A stretch of 64,000 nucleotides of DNA from Compostibacillus humi (GTDB lineage: Bacteria; Bacillota; Bacilli; Bacillales; Amphibacillaceae), in assembly GCF_014637175.1 (NCBI RefSeq), contig NZ_BMEV01000004.1:1-64000 (forward strand), in the 5' to 3' direction. The translations under genes were made by a program, and so were the position numbers. The notes beneath the pieces are model-generated. The model made no database searches. It was given only the letters and a program-made list of their open reading frames with translations, and was not told where the DNA came from. How positions within the stretch are numbered: position 1 is the stretch's first letter; every line of letters begins with the position of its first letter. Of the stretch, positions 15,706-26,080 are shown piece after piece.

Positions 15706-17739
15706 ATGCTGACAGACCCAATTACAACGATAAAAGGAGCAGGGGAGAGGGTCGCTGAAGATTTGGCGGCCCTCCGCATTTTTACCGTTGAAGACCTGCT
15801 TTATTATTTTCCTTACCGATACGACGTTTTGGAAATCAAGCCGATTTCCGAACTCATTCACGAGGATAAAGTGACAATTGAAGGAAGGGTGTTGTACGAG
15901 CCTTCCGTTACATATTACGGCAAAAGAAAATCTCGGCTCACCTTTACGGTCGAAACGGAAGGCATCGCTGTGAAGGCAGTGATGTTCAACCGGGCTTTTG
16001 CGAAAAAACAGATTAAAGCAAATGCTGTTGTGACGCTTACCGGGAAATGGGATGCTCATCGGCTGCAAATTACGGTAAGCAATTATAAAATCGGTACGAT
16101 GGAAAAGGAAACAGAGATCAACCCAATTTATTCCCTGCGCGGAAATTTAACGAACATGAAAATAAAAAAGCTGATTCGGACCGCATTGGACCAGTACGGC
16201 AGCATGATTGAAGAATTCCTGCCAGAACAGTATCTGCTTGAATATAAAATTCCGAGCCGGTTAAAAGCGCTGGAAACGATGCATTTTCCCCCTTCCAGAG
16301 CGGCATTAAAACATGCCCGCAGACGCTTTACCTACGAGGAGCTCCTCCTATTCCAGCTGAAGATGCAGCTGATTCGCAAGCGAAATCGGGAACAGACAGC
16401 GGGGAATGCTCACCGGTATGATGTGGAAAAAGTAAAACAGTTTATTCAAAGTTTTCCTTTTTCGCTAACATCCGCCCAATCCCGCTCGCTTCATGAAATT
16501 TTGCGGGACTTAAGGTCTCCTTATCGGATGAACCGTCTTCTGCAAGGGGATGTAGGCTCTGGAAAAACAGCGGTAGCTGCCATTAGCCTTTATGCGGCAG
16601 TAACTGCCGGAAAGCAAGGCGCCTTAATGGTTCCGACCGAAATTCTAGCTGAACAGCATTATGAGTCCTTAAAAAATATGTTTAAAGATAGAGCGGAAAT
16701 TGCCCTGCTCACTGGTTCTATCAAAGGAAAGAAGCGGAAAGAGATATTGGACAGACTCCTCCGTCAGGAAATTGACATTGTTATCGGAACCCACGCTCTG
16801 ATCCAAGAAGAAGTTTTCTTTCATGATTTAGGCCTGGTCATCGTAGATGAACAGCACCGGTTTGGGGTGGACCAGCGAAGGGCGCTCAGGGATAAAGGAC
16901 TTCACCCGGATGTCCTCTTTATGACAGCTACACCGATTCCGCGCACTTTGGCGATAACGGCCTTCGGCGATATGGACGTGTCGACGATCGATGAAATGCC
17001 CAAAGGAAGAAAACAAGTTGAGACGTATTGGGCAAAGGAGAATATGTTTGAGCGGGTATTAAAGATGATAGAAAAACATGTCGCCCTTGGTGAGCAGGCA
17101 TATATTATTTGTCCGCTGATCGAAGAATCCGACAAATTGGACATTCAAAATGCAGTTGACTTGCATCAGCAGCTCGTTCAATTCTTCCCGCCAACTATCA
17201 ATGTCGGTTTAATGCACGGACGGCTCAAACAAGAAGAAAAAGAACAAGTGATGAGCCAATTTGCCAACAACGAAATCCATGTGCTCGTATCTACGACGGT
17301 CGTTGAAGTAGGAGTTAACGTTCCCAATGCAACAATCATGGTCGTATATGATGCCGAGCGTTTTGGACTTTCCCAATTACATCAGCTCCGGGGGAGGGTT
17401 GGCCGAGGAGAAAAGCAAAGTTACTGCATTTTAATTGCCGATCCAAAAGGAGAAACAGGCAAAGAAAGAATGCGCATTATGACAGAAACAACGAACGGGT
17501 TTGAGTTGTCTGAGCAGGATTTAAAGCTGCGTGGACCTGGGGACTTTTTCGGAAAAAAACAAAGCGGACTGCCAGAATTTAAAGTAGCAGATCTCGTACA
17601 TGATTATCGGGCATTGGAGACTGCCCGGAAAGATGCGGCCGAGATTGTGGAAAATCGGCTTCTGGATAACGATAGTGATTTTCAGCTGTTAAAAAAACGG
17701 CTGGAAAAGGATCCGGCTTTAATGGATACGCTGGATTGA
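15706..17739 (+). CDS. recG: ATP-dependent DNA helicase RecG
   Basis: Branched-DNA translocase that reverses stalled forks and processes recombination intermediates. N-terminal wedge/OB domain (about 1-210, with IKGAGERVAEDLAAL), then helicase lobes with Walker A GDVGSGKTAVA, DEQH (Walker B), TATPIPRTLAI and QLRGRVGRGEKQSYC, ending with the KRLEKDPALMD tail. The start at 15706 follows AAAGAGGG and gives 677 aa, close to the B. subtilis 682; the frame reads back to 15676 within sdaAA but without a ribosome site. Confidence 0.97.
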   Translation: MLTDPITTIKGAGERVAEDLAALRIFTVEDLLYYFPYRYDVLEIKPISELIHEDKVTIEGRVLYEPSVTYYGKRKSRLTFTVETEGIAVKAVMFNRAFAKKQIKANAVVTLTGKWDAHRLQITVSNYKIGTMEKETEINPIYSLRGNLTNMKIKKLIRTALDQYGSMIEEFLPEQYLLEYKIPSRLKALETMHFPPSRAALKHARRRFTYEELLLFQLKMQLIRKRNREQTAGNAHRYDVEKVKQFIQSFPFSLTSAQSRSLHEILRDLRSPYRMNRLLQGDVGSGKTAVAAISLYAAVTAGKQGALMVPTEILAEQHYESLKNMFKDRAEIALLTGSIKGKKRKEILDRLLRQEIDIVIGTHALIQEEVFFHDLGLVIVDEQHRFGVDQRRALRDKGLHPDVLFMTATPIPRTLAITAFGDMDVSTIDEMPKGRKQVETYWAKENMFERVLKMIEKHVALGEQAYIICPLIEESDKLDIQNAVDLHQQLVQFFPPTINVGLMHGRLKQEEKEQVMSQFANNEIHVLVSTTVVEVGVNVPNATIMVVYDAERFGLSQLHQLRGRVGRGEKQSYCILIADPKGETGKERMRIMTETTNGFELSEQDLKLRGPGDFFGKKQSGLPEFKVADLVHDYRALETARKDAAEIVENRLLDNDSDFQLLKKRLEKDPALMDTLD

Positions 17740-17747
17740 AAGTTTAC

Positions 17748-17797
17748 TTGCATAATCAGAATTGGTATTATATATTACTATTAGTACCAAGTCATAA
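17748..17797 (+). promoter_or_regulatory. fapR operon promoter and FapR operator
   Basis: TTGCAT (17748-17753) and TATATT (17771-17776) with 17-bp spacing form a sigma-A promoter. TTAGTACCAAGTCATAA at 17781-17797, around the likely start point, matches the FapR operator (consensus left half TTAGTACC, imperfect inverted right half). This fits the known autoregulation of fapR, released by malonyl-CoA. Confidence 0.8.
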
Positions 17798-17821
17798 GCA
17801 TATACAGATGGATGGTGCAAA

Positions 17822-18418
17822 ATGAAACTGTCAAAAGCAGAACGTCAACGGCAATTAAAAGAAACGATAACGGAAACACCGTTTATTACTGATGAGCAGC
17901 TGGCGAAGAAATTTTCTGTCAGCATTCAAACGATTCGCCTAGATCGGATGGAGCTTTCCATTCCGGAATTAAGGGAACGAATTAAGTATGTTGCTTCCAA
18001 TCGCTGGAACGAGATGGTAAAGGCATTGCCGTTGGATGAAGTTATTGGTGAAATCATTGATTTAGAGTTGGATAAAAGGGCGATATCCATTTTAGATATA
18101 CGGCCTGATTACGTTTTTTCCCGCAATAAAATTGCCAGAGGGCATCATTTGTTTGCTCAGGCAAACTCGTTGGCGGTTGCTGTTATCGACGACGAACTGG
18201 CGTTAACGGCAAAAGCTGAAATCAAGTTTATCCGGCAAGTGAAAGAAGGAGAACGAGTTATTGCCAAGGCAGCCGTCAAAGGAGAAGAGAAGGGTTTTAC
18301 CATTGTTCAGGTTGAAAGTTTTGTAGATAAGGAAAAGGTATTTTCCGGATTATTTTATATGTATCGCTCCAAAGAAGAACAACAAAAAGGAGAAAAGGAA
18401 CATGAGAATCGCAATTGA
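17822..18418 (+). CDS. fapR: Fatty acid and phospholipid synthesis repressor FapR
   Basis: Repressor of fab and pls genes whose ligand is malonyl-CoA (or malonyl-ACP). Residues 1-60 form a DeoR-like winged helix ([33 protein letters not shown] in two overlapping motifs); the remainder is a hot-dog effector domain ([18 protein letters not shown]). At 198 aa it is close to B. subtilis FapR (188). It overlaps plsX by 17 nt, and its own promoter carries a FapR box. Confidence 0.96.
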   Translation: MKLSKAERQRQLKETITETPFITDEQLAKKFSVSIQTIRLDRMELSIPELRERIKYVASNRWNEMVKALPLDEVIGEIIDLELDKRAISILDIRPDYVFSRNKIARGHHLFAQANSLAVAVIDDELALTAKAEIKFIRQVKEGERVIAKAAVKGEEKGFTIVQVESFVDKEKVFSGLFYMYRSKEEQQKGEKEHENRN

Positions 18419-19400
18419 TGCCATGGGAGGTGACCATGCTCCGAAAGAAATCGTCTTAGGAGCCATGGATGCGCTGCAGCTCATGCCGGATTTACATATT
18501 ACTCTAGTCGGAGACGAAACGAAAATAAAGCAATATATAACGGAAGATGAAAGGATTTCCATCTTGCATACCGACGAAGTCATTACCGGGGATGACGAAC
18601 CCGTTCGTGCAGTCCGGAGAAAGAAAAATGCTTCTCTCGTCCTCATGGCGAACGAAGTAAAAGAGATGAGGGCGGATGCGTGTATTTCGGCCGGGAATAC
18701 CGGAGCATTAATGAGTGCTGGCCTGTTTGTTATCGGACGGATTCCGGGAATCGATCGCCCTGCGCTAAGTCCTACGATACCAACGGCAGATGGAAAAGGG
18801 TTTGTTCTTTTGGATGTCGGCGCCAATGTGGATGCAAAGCCAAACCACTTATTGCAGTACGCAGTCATGGGTTCCATTTATGCGGAAAAGGTCCGTTCCA
18901 TTCCATCGCCAAAAGTAGGATTGTTAAATGTCGGAACCGAGGACGGCAAAGGGAACGATTTAGCCAAAAAAGCCTTTGAACTATTAAAGGAAGCACCGAT
19001 TCAATTTGTCGGCAACGTGGAAGCCCGTGATCTTTTGAGCGGTGTTGCTGATGTAGTCGTTACCGATGGCTTCAGCGGAAATATTGCTTTAAAAACAATT
19101 GAAGGAACGGCGGCCAATATTTTTTCCATTCTAAAGAATACGATGATGGCAAATACGAAAACGAAAATCGGCGCATTGCTATTAAAAAATGACCTTAGAG
19201 GCTTAAAAGATAAACTGGACTATTCAGAGTACGGCGGTGCCAGCCTGTTCGGATTGAAAGCTCCAGTCATTAAAGCCCATGGTTCCTCAAAGCGGCGGGC
19301 CATTGTCAGTGCGATTAAACAGGCGAAATATACCGTAGACCATCAAGTAGTTAATACGATCATGGACACGGTAGCAGGGATGAAAATCGATAAGGAGTGA
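18402..19400 (+). CDS. plsX: Phosphate acyltransferase PlsX
   Basis: Converts acyl-ACP to acyl-phosphate, the acyl donor for PlsY in the first step of phosphatidic acid synthesis; a peripheral membrane enzyme. Signatures: [16 protein letters not shown] at the N-terminus, [26 protein letters not shown], and [14 protein letters not shown]. Length 332 aa matches the family. AAGGAG within fapR is its ribosome site. It forms the FapR-regulated operon with fabD, fabG and acpP. Confidence 0.97.
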   Translation: MRIAIDAMGGDHAPKEIVLGAMDALQLMPDLHITLVGDETKIKQYITEDERISILHTDEVITGDDEPVRAVRRKKNASLVLMANEVKEMRADACISAGNTGALMSAGLFVIGRIPGIDRPALSPTIPTADGKGFVLLDVGANVDAKPNHLLQYAVMGSIYAEKVRSIPSPKVGLLNVGTEDGKGNDLAKKAFELLKEAPIQFVGNVEARDLLSGVADVVVTDGFSGNIALKTIEGTAANIFSILKNTMMANTKTKIGALLLKNDLRGLKDKLDYSEYGGASLFGLKAPVIKAHGSSKRRAIVSAIKQAKYTVDHQVVNTIMDTVAGMKIDKE

Positions 19401-19405
19401 TTAAA

Positions 19406-20344
19406 ATGAAGCAGGTCGCTTTTATGTTTCCCGGTCAAGGATCCCAAGTCATTGGCATGGGGAAAGATTTTTTTGATGCATATGATGAAGTAAAACAGTT
19501 GTTTGCCATGGCCAATGAAGTATTACATAAAGATATACAGCAAATCATGTTTGAAGGGCCGATGGAAGTTTTGACGGAAACAGAAAATGCCCAACCCGCA
19601 TTATTGCTGACAAGTGTAAGCATAAACAGGATGCTGGAAAAAGAAGGAATCCGTCCTGCGATGACTGTCGGACATAGTCTAGGTGAATATAGCGCATTAG
19701 TTGCCAGCGGCGCGCTGTCAGCAGATGAGGCACTTCCCCTCGTGCAAACCCGCGGCCGGTTAATGGAAGCAGCATTTCCAAAAGGTCAAGGAACGATGGC
19801 GGCAGTGTTAGGATTACAAGAAGAAGTCATTCAGTCTGTATTGGATACAATTAAGGATGAAATTGTTGATATCGCCAATTTAAACTGTCCTGGCCAAATT
19901 GTGATTTCTGGTTCAAAGGAAGGAATTGAACAAGCGTCTGAACAATTAAAAGCTGCTGGTGCGAAAAGGGTAATTCCTCTCAATGTGAGCGGCCCGTTCC
20001 ATTCCCGATTAATGAAAAAGGCAAACGAGGAATTTGCAAATTATTTGGATAAAGTGAACGTTCAGGATGCAGCAATTCCTGTCTATGCCAATGTGTCAGC
20101 ACGGCCGGTCACAAAAAAAGAAGAAATTAAAAACCTGCTTATTCAGCAGCTCTATTCCCCGGTTCGGTTTGAAGAATCGATTCGTCAAATGATCGATAAA
20201 GGTGTAGATGCCTTTGTCGAAGTAGGAAGCGGAAAAGTGTTATCCGGATTGTTGCGAAAAATTGACCGGAAAGCGACGGTATTTGCTGTTCATGATATTG
20301 CCTCCATGGAAAACTTTATTCGCTGGTATAAGGAGGAAGCATAA
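19406..20344 (+). CDS. fabD: Malonyl-CoA:ACP transacylase FabD
   Basis: Loads malonyl groups from CoA to acyl carrier protein for fatty acid elongation. The nucleophilic serine is in GHSLGEYSA (about residue 91), the catalytic histidine in GPFHS (about 199), and the FPGQGSQ motif opens the protein. I start at ATG 19406 because AAGGAG lies 8 nt upstream; an in-frame GTG at 19397 is too close to that site. 312 aa. Adjacent to fabG with a one-base overlap. Confidence 0.97.
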   Translation: MKQVAFMFPGQGSQVIGMGKDFFDAYDEVKQLFAMANEVLHKDIQQIMFEGPMEVLTETENAQPALLLTSVSINRMLEKEGIRPAMTVGHSLGEYSALVASGALSADEALPLVQTRGRLMEAAFPKGQGTMAAVLGLQEEVIQSVLDTIKDEIVDIANLNCPGQIVISGSKEGIEQASEQLKAAGAKRVIPLNVSGPFHSRLMKKANEEFANYLDKVNVQDAAIPVYANVSARPVTKKEEIKNLLIQQLYSPVRFEESIRQMIDKGVDAFVEVGSGKVLSGLLRKIDRKATVFAVHDIASMENFIRWYKEEA

Positions 20345-21087
20345 TGATGTTAAAAGGTAAAAATGTATTAGTAACCGGGGCTTCCAGAGGGATTGGCAGA
20401 GCCATTGCATTAGAACTCGGCAGAAATGGGGCTAATGTAGCGGTAAACTATGCGGGAAGCAAAGAAAAGGCAGAAGAAGTAGTCAATGAATTAAAAGAAA
20501 TGGATGTACAAGCTTTTGCGATCCAGGCAGACGTTTCTTCCGAAGCAGATGTAAAAGGAATGGTGAAGGAAGTTATTTCCCAATTCGGAAGTTTGGACAT
20601 TTTGGTGAACAATGCAGGGATTACGAGGGATAATCTCCTCATGCGCATGAAAGAAGTGGAATTTGACCAGGTTATAAATACGAACTTAAAAGGTGTTTTC
20701 CTATGTACGAAAGCAGTAACAAGACAGATGATGAAACAAAAATCCGGTAAAATTATTAACGTAGCTTCCATTGTAGGTGTCTCCGGAAATCCGGGACAGG
20801 CCAATTATGTTGCTGCGAAAGCGGGGGTCATCGGGTTAACGAAGACGACGGCCAAAGAACTGGCATCAAGAAATATTCTTGTCAATGCAGTGGCTCCCGG
20901 ATTTATTGCTACGGACATGACGGAAGAATTGACGGAAGAACAAAAAGAGGCAATGCTTAAGCTCATACCGCTAGAACGGCTCGGTCAGCCGGAGGATGTT
21001 GCCAAAGTTGTACGGTTCCTTGCATCCGATGATGCATCTTATATTACCGGTCAGACCATCCATATTGATGGCGGAATGGTAATGTGA
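20344..21087 (+). CDS. fabG: 3-oxoacyl-[ACP] reductase FabG
   Basis: NADPH-dependent short-chain dehydrogenase performing the first reduction in each fatty acid elongation cycle. [10 protein letters not shown] cofactor motif (about 11-20), NNAG, the Ser in NVASIVG and the YVAAK catalytic pair (Tyr near 155, Lys near 159), and the C-terminal GQTIHIDGG. 247 aa, usual length. AAGGAGG precedes tandem ATGs at 20344 and 20347; the first was kept. acpP follows after 47 bp. Confidence 0.97.
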   Translation: MMLKGKNVLVTGASRGIGRAIALELGRNGANVAVNYAGSKEKAEEVVNELKEMDVQAFAIQADVSSEADVKGMVKEVISQFGSLDILVNNAGITRDNLLMRMKEVEFDQVINTNLKGVFLCTKAVTRQMMKQKSGKIINVASIVGVSGNPGQANYVAAKAGVIGLTKTTAKELASRNILVNAVAPGFIATDMTEELTEEQKEAMLKLIPLERLGQPEDVAKVVRFLASDDASYITGQTIHIDGGMVM

Positions 21088-21134
21088 TATTTTTTTAAAG
21101 GACAACTTCATTACTTGAAGGGAGGTGAACGGAA

Positions 21135-21371
21135 ATGGCAGACGTATTTGAAAGAGTAAAAGCAATCATTGTTGACCGTCTTGACGTCGAAGAGGAAAAA
21201 GTTACGCTGGAAGCCTCTTTTAAAGATGATTTAGAAGCTGATTCATTGGATGTTGTTGAACTTGTAATGGAATTGGAAGATGAGTTCGATATGGAAATTG
21301 CCGATGAAGAAGCGGAAAAGATAAATACAGTTGGGGATGCTGTTGATTACATAAACAGTAAGCTATCCTAA
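21135..21371 (+). CDS. acpP: Acyl carrier protein
   Basis: Carries growing acyl chains on a phosphopantetheine arm. The attachment serine is Ser37 in the EADSLDVVE motif. The 78-aa, very acidic protein is full length, with a perfect GGGAGGTGA ribosome site, consistent with the high expression expected of ACP. Confidence 0.98.
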   Translation: MADVFERVKAIIVDRLDVEEEKVTLEASFKDDLEADSLDVVELVMELEDEFDMEIADEEAEKINTVGDAVDYINSKLS

Positions 21372-21379
21372 AGGCAGGA

Positions 21380-21400
21380 AGTCTCGCAAATTGCGGGACT
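21380..21400 (+). terminator. Weak terminator or attenuator after acpP
   Basis: AGTCTCGC and GCGGGACT form an 8-bp stem with one G-T pair, followed by TTTCCC rather than a long T run, so partial read-through into rnc is likely. Confidence 0.5.
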
Positions 21401-21425
21401 TTCCCTATATATAAGGAGTGACCAA

Positions 21426-22115
21426 ATGGATATTAAACAGCTGGAAGAACAACTTCAACTCACCTTTCGTCAACCGCATCTGATCAAGCAGGCGTTTACC
21501 CATTCTTCTTATGTGAACGAACACCGGGATGCCGAAGTGAATGATAATGAGCGGCTGGAATTTTTAGGAGATGCGGTGTTAGAGCTGGGAGTTTCCCAAT
21601 TTTTATTCCGGGAGCATGAAGCGTTGCCGGAAGGGGAGCTGACAAAACGGAGGGCTGCCATCGTATGTGAGCCATCTTTGACAAAATTCGCCCTTGAGCT
21701 TGGATTTGACAAGTTCCTTCTCCTTGGGAAAGGCGAGGAACAATCCGGCGGCAGGAAACGTCCGGCAATACTGGCCGATGCTTTTGAAGCATTTTTAGGC
21801 GCATTATACTTGGATCAAGGGTTTGAGCAAGTGCTCCGTTTTTTAGAACGATATGTATTTCCTAAAATCGATGAACAAGCTTTTTCCAACACCCGGGATT
21901 ATAAAACCGAACTTCAGGAAAAAATTCAGCAGGACCGAAATAAAAAAATCGAGTATGACATTATCGACGAAAAGGGGCCGTCCCATAATAAAGAATTTAT
22001 TGCTAACGTCCTTGTTAATGGCGAAGTGTTTGGACAAGGAATCGGGAGAACGAAAAAAGAGGCGGAGCAGCGGGCGGCGAAAGAAGCGCTGGATAAATTG
22101 GAAGGCAAAAACTGA
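21426..22115 (+). CDS. rnc: Ribonuclease III
   Basis: Double-strand-specific endoribonuclease; in Bacillus it processes rRNA and scRNA precursors and mRNA duplexes. The RNase III signature [14 protein letters not shown] lies at about 40-53, with the second acidic cluster in [16 protein letters not shown] double-stranded RNA-binding domain occupies about 155-229 ([12 protein letters not shown] to [16 protein letters not shown]). 229 aa. AAGGAGTGACCAA precedes the ATG. In B. subtilis smc follows directly; here an antisense small gene is inserted. Confidence 0.97.
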   Translation: MDIKQLEEQLQLTFRQPHLIKQAFTHSSYVNEHRDAEVNDNERLEFLGDAVLELGVSQFLFREHEALPEGELTKRRAAIVCEPSLTKFALELGFDKFLLLGKGEEQSGGRKRPAILADAFEAFLGALYLDQGFEQVLRFLERYVFPKIDEQAFSNTRDYKTELQEKIQQDRNKKIEYDIIDEKGPSHNKEFIANVLVNGEVFGQGIGRTKKEAEQRAAKEALDKLEGKN

Positions 22116-22120
22116 TGGAA

Positions 22121-22173
22121 AGAGGGTTATAACGGAAAATCATCGTTCATGGTTTTTCGTCATAACCCTTTTG
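22121..22173. terminator. Bidirectional terminator between rnc and the antisense DUF1128-like gene
   Basis: AGAGGGTTAT...ATAACCCTTTT arms (about 11 bp) enclose a second short repeat (AACG / CGT). T-rich sequence follows on the + side, A-rich on the other. Coordinates are good to about 2 nt. Confidence 0.6.
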
Positions 22174-22174
22174 C

Positions 22175-22399
22175 CTATTTTTTGCGAATGAGGGCAAGTT
22201 CATCGACAAAAGCTTGTGTTTCGGAAATGCTCAGCTTTCCCTTTTGCCGGACAACATCGTATAATAACTTTAAATCCTCATATTTATCCAAGTCATAATC
22301 TTCTGCGTCCAATAATCCCCGATTGACAACATTTAATTGATCTGCTAATTGCTCAAGAAGATAGTGCAAGTTTTCCTTTGATGCAACATTTAAATTCAT
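22175..22399 (-). CDS. DUF1128 / UPF0435 family small protein (YfkK-like)
   Basis: A 74-aa, mostly helical, acidic protein with no membrane segment or cysteine. The pattern NLNVASKENLHYLLEQLADQLNVVNRGLL, then DYDLDKYEDLKLLYDVV, then SISETQAFVDELALIR resembles DUF1128 proteins such as B. subtilis YfkK, whose function is unknown. GGGGAGGA is 3 nt from a first ATG (22402) and 6 nt from a second (22399); the second was chosen. It is alone on the - strand between rnc and smc, with its own promoter and terminator, so it is an insertion in an otherwise conserved order. Family assignment is from memory of the pattern. Confidence 0.75.
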   Translation of the reverse strand: MNLNVASKENLHYLLEQLADQLNVVNRGLLDAEDYDLDKYEDLKLLYDVVRQKGKLSISETQAFVDELALIRKK

Positions 22400-22446
22400 C
22401 ATATTCCTCCCCGGGCTTCTTGAACCCTTCTTTTGTTATCATGTTT

Positions 22447-22475
22447 ATGATAAAATAAATGCGTTAAAATGCCAA
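22447..22475 (-). promoter_or_regulatory. Promoter of the antisense DUF1128-like gene, within the smc upstream region
   Basis: On the - strand TTGGCA (22475-22470) and TATCAT (22452-22447) with 17-bp spacing. The -10 lies inside a perfect 7-bp inverted repeat TTATCAT-GTTT-ATGATAA (22436-22453), so a bound regulator could affect both this gene and smc. No equally good + strand promoter for smc was seen; TTGTTA (22433-22438) with TAAATG (22456-22461) is a weak option. Confidence 0.5.
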
Positions 22476-22505
22476 CGATGAACGTGAAAATTAGGAGAAA
22501 TGTTT

Positions 22506-25500
22506 ATGTATTTGAAAAAATTGGAAAGTATCGGTTTTAAATCCTTTGCCGAACGAATCCAGGTGGAATTTGTTCCTGGTGTTACCGCGGTGGTGGGGCC
22601 GAACGGCAGCGGGAAGAGCAATATTATTGATGCCATCCGCTGGGTTTTGGGAGAACAGTCTGCCAAATCATTGCGCGGATCAAAGATGGAAGATATTATT
22701 TTTCAAGGCAGTGATACGAGAAAGGCGTTAAATGTGGCAGAGGTTACCCTTGTGCTAGATAACAAAGACCATACTTTGCCGTTAGATTACGAAGAAGTCA
22801 GTATTACGAGACGGGTTTACCGTTCTGGAGAAAGCGAATTTTATATTAACAAACAATCTTGCAGGCTGAAGGATATTATTGATTTATTTATGGATACAGG
22901 ACTTGGCAGAGATTCTTTTTCCATCATCAGCCAGGGAAAAGTAGAAGAAATATTAAGTTCGAAACCGGAAGAAAGAAGAAGTATTTTTGAAGAAGCAGCC
23001 GGTGTACTAAAATATAAAAACCGCAAAAAGAAGGCGGAATTTAAACTGGCGGAAACGCAAGAAAACTTAAATCGTGTGGAAGATATTATTTACGAAATTG
23101 AACAGCAGCTGACACCTTTGGAACAACAGGCAGAAACGGCAAAAAAATATTTAAAGCTGAAGGAAGAGTTAAAAGAAGAGGAAATCTCATTGCTCGTTGC
23201 CGAAATCAGCTTATTGCATGAACAATGGCAGAAGCTGAAAAAGGAACTGGAAGAACAAAAAGACGAGGAAATTAAATTAAAGACAGAAATTCAGAAAAAA
23301 GAAGCTTGGATTGCACAGGAAAGAGAGAAGCTGGATTCCATTGACAAAAAAGTTGAAAATCTGCAGGAACAGCTGTTACATACGACAGAGCAGCTGGAAA
23401 AACTGGAAGGTAAAAAGCAATTAGTCAACGAGCGGACGAAACATCTGGCGGAAAACAAACAAAAGCTGGAAAAACAAATGGAAGAAACCGCAGAAAAAAT
23501 CGGCGCCGTCCACGATATTCTTGTGAAAGAAGAGAAAAATCTTCTCGTTCTTACCGAAGAGAAGAAGGAGATGAAAAAGCGTTTATCGGAAGTAAAAGAA
23601 AAGCTAAAGCTGCATGAAACGTCGATTCCCGAACAAATCGAAGAATTGAAGGCGGATTATATTGAATACTTAAACGAGCAGGCAGCCCTCCGCAATGAAA
23701 AGCATTCCGTCCAAAAACAGCTGGAACAGCTCGTTCTAAAGAAAGATAGGCAAAAAGACAAATATCAAGATTTAGAGAAAGAACGATCATCCCTTGCGGA
23801 AAGAAAAACTAAGCTCGGGGAACAGATTGAAGCATATGAGAAAAAATTAGCCGAGAAACAAACGGCAATAAAAAATTGGAAACTGAAATTGACAGAGGAA
23901 AGAACCCGTTATGAAGAGCTGCAAAGGAAGCAGTTTCAAGGATATCAATATATTGAAAAATTAAAGTCAAAAAAAGAATGGCTTGAGGAAATGAAGGAAG
24001 ATTTTCAAGGGTTCTACCAAGGTGTCAAATCTGTTTTGAAAGCCCGGGAAGAAAATCAGCTGGCGGATATTTACGGAGCGGTAATCGAATTAATCACGGT
24101 TCCCAGCCGATATATTACCGCGATTGAAACGGTTCTAGGAGGACAAGCCCAGCATATTATCGTCAAAGATGATCTCTCAGCAAGAAGGGCGATTCAATGG
24201 CTAAAACAGACGAACCGGGGCCGGGCAACTTTTTTGCCAATCGCTTCGATTCAAGAGCGGTCTGTTCCGTTCCCTTTGCTGGAACAAATAAAGGCCCATC
24301 CCGGATTTGTCGGTATTGCGGCCCAGCTGATTGAAACAGACAAAATGTATATAAAAGCAATCAATCATTTGATGGGGCATGTGATCATTGCCAAAACTTT
24401 AAAAGATGCCAATGAAATCGCAGCACTTACCGGAAGAAAATATCGTGTTGTCACGCTGGAAGGCGACGTCGTTCATCCAGGCGGCTCCATGTCCGGCGGG
24501 GCACAGAAGAAAACAAACCAGTCGCTTTTTACCCGGGAAAAAGATATCCAAGTATTGGCAGAGCAAATAAAAAACTACGAAGAGAAAATTCGTGTCTTTG
24601 AGAAAAAAGTCGATGACCAAAAAGCAGTCATTGATGAGCTGGAAAACAAACTTAAGGATGAGGATACTGCCGCAGAGCAAGAAGAGCTTCAACAAATTCA
24701 ATCGGAATTTACAGAAGTCGATTTACGGCTTCAGTCGTTAAATGAGCAGCTCTTTCTATATGATCAGGATCAAAAACAGTTTTTAGAAGAGAAAAATATG
24801 CTCGAACAACAATTAACTGGATGCGAAGCGCAATTAAGCAATATTAAAGATAAACTTGCATCCTTGGATGAAGAAATCAGCAAATTATCGAAAATGGAAA
24901 AGGAATTTAACGAAAACCGAGAGGATATTCAGAAAGCATTCCATCAATACGAAGTTCAGCAGGCCGAGCTGGAAGAAAGATATAAGCATCAGGTGGAAAA
25001 AGTTGAGACGATGAGGAATGAGCTGAAGGAATATGAAGAGCAATATGACCTGTATAAACAGGAATTGGATACTCTAGTCCGGATTGAAACGGAAGAAGAA
25101 ACAGAAGAGGAAATTGAAGAAGCGATTTTGGATACGGCACAGCAAAAAAATAATCTGACTGCCATCATCCGGGAAAAACGGGCTGAACGTTCCGAAATTA
25201 CCGAGCGTCTCCTCCATGAAGAGCGGGAATTAAAAGAGGAAAACAAAGTGTACGAAAAGGCGCTGCAGCAATTGCAGGAAAAAGAAGTACAGGTGAACCG
25301 TCTTGATGTGGAATTAGAAAACCGGCTGCACCAGCTGCAGTCCGACTATACGATTTCTTTTGAAAAAGCAAGACAAAGTTATCCGGCTGCGGAAAATATT
25401 GAAGCGGCTAAAGCAAAGGTAAAAGATATTAAATTTAGCATCGAAAGGCTCGGTTCGGTTAACTTAGGAGCTATAGACGAATATAAGCGCATTTCCGAGC

Positions 25501-26066
25501 GGTTTCAGTTTTTAACGGAACAGCGGGAAGACTTGCTGGAGGCAAAGGATACGCTATTTAATGTCATTCGCGAAATGGATGACGAAATGAAGAAACGTTT
25601 TGAATCTACCTTTATTGAAATCCAGGAACAATTTACCCATGTATTTAAAACATTGTTTGGCGGAGGACGGGCTGAACTTAAATTAACCGACCCGAAGGAT
25701 TTATTGGAAACAGGGGTGGACATCATTGCCCAGCCGCCAGGAAAGAAATTGCAGCATCTTGGACTGTTATCCGGCGGAGAAAGGGCGTTAACCGCGATTG
25801 CCCTGTTATTTGCCATATTGCGGGTCCGTCCCGTTCCTTTCTGTATTTTGGACGAAGTGGAAGCGGCACTCGATGAAGCGAATGTAGTCCGGTTCGCCAA
25901 ATATTTAAAACAGCATGCGAAAGATAGCCAGTTTATCGTTATTACTCACCGTAAAGGGACGATGGAGGAAGCAGACGTGCTTTATGGTGTGACGATGCAA
26001 GAGTCTGGCGTATCGAAATTAGTTTCTGTCCGTTTGGAAGAAACCGAACAATTAATACATTCCTGA
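22506..26066 (+). CDS. smc: Chromosome partition protein SMC
   Basis: ATPase of the Smc-ScpAB condensin complex that extrudes DNA loops and helps segregate origins. Walker A GPNGSGKSN at about 32-40; long coiled coil (about 170-500); hinge with the GG-rich segments (about 505-680, including GGSMSGG); second coiled coil (to about 1020); and the C-terminal head with signature LLSGGERALTAIALLFA and Walker B CILDEVEAALDEANV. The start at 22506 places AGGAGA 8 nt upstream and gives 1186 aa, exactly the B. subtilis length; the ATG at 22500 is too near the ribosome site. ftsY follows after 14 bp. Confidence 0.98.
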   Translation: MYLKKLESIGFKSFAERIQVEFVPGVTAVVGPNGSGKSNIIDAIRWVLGEQSAKSLRGSKMEDIIFQGSDTRKALNVAEVTLVLDNKDHTLPLDYEEVSITRRVYRSGESEFYINKQSCRLKDIIDLFMDTGLGRDSFSIISQGKVEEILSSKPEERRSIFEEAAGVLKYKNRKKKAEFKLAETQENLNRVEDIIYEIEQQLTPLEQQAETAKKYLKLKEELKEEEISLLVAEISLLHEQWQKLKKELEEQKDEEIKLKTEIQKKEAWIAQEREKLDSIDKKVENLQEQLLHTTEQLEKLEGKKQLVNERTKHLAENKQKLEKQMEETAEKIGAVHDILVKEEKNLLVLTEEKKEMKKRLSEVKEKLKLHETSIPEQIEELKADYIEYLNEQAALRNEKHSVQKQLEQLVLKKDRQKDKYQDLEKERSSLAERKTKLGEQIEAYEKKLAEKQTAIKNWKLKLTEERTRYEELQRKQFQGYQYIEKLKSKKEWLEEMKEDFQGFYQGVKSVLKAREENQLADIYGAVIELITVPSRYITAIETVLGGQAQHIIVKDDLSARRAIQWLKQTNRGRATFLPIASIQERSVPFPLLEQIKAHPGFVGIAAQLIETDKMYIKAINHLMGHVIIAKTLKDANEIAALTGRKYRVVTLEGDVVHPGGSMSGGAQKKTNQSLFTREKDIQVLAEQIKNYEEKIRVFEKKVDDQKAVIDELENKLKDEDTAAEQEELQQIQSEFTEVDLRLQSLNEQLFLYDQDQKQFLEEKNMLEQQLTGCEAQLSNIKDKLASLDEEISKLSKMEKEFNENREDIQKAFHQYEVQQAELEERYKHQVEKVETMRNELKEYEEQYDLYKQELDTLVRIETEEETEEEIEEAILDTAQQKNNLTAIIREKRAERSEITERLLHEERELKEENKVYEKALQQLQEKEVQVNRLDVELENRLHQLQSDYTISFEKARQSYPAAENIEAAKAKVKDIKFSIERLGSVNLGAIDEYKRISERFQFLTEQREDLLEAKDTLFNVIREMDDEMKKRFESTFIEIQEQFTHVFKTLFGGGRAELKLTDPKDLLETGVDIIAQPPGKKLQHLGLLSGGERALTAIALLFAILRVRPVPFCILDEVEAALDEANVVRFAKYLKQHAKDSQFIVITHRKGTMEEADVLYGVTMQESGVSKLVSVRLEETEQLIHS

Positions 26067-26080
26067 AGGAGAGATAACCG

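Noticed and set aside
22436-22453. Inverted repeat TTATCAT-GTTT-ATGATAA as a known operator (PerR/Fur-like)
   Set aside because: The arms do not match the PerR/Fur consensus TTATAATNATTATAA well enough; kept only as an unidentified repeat.
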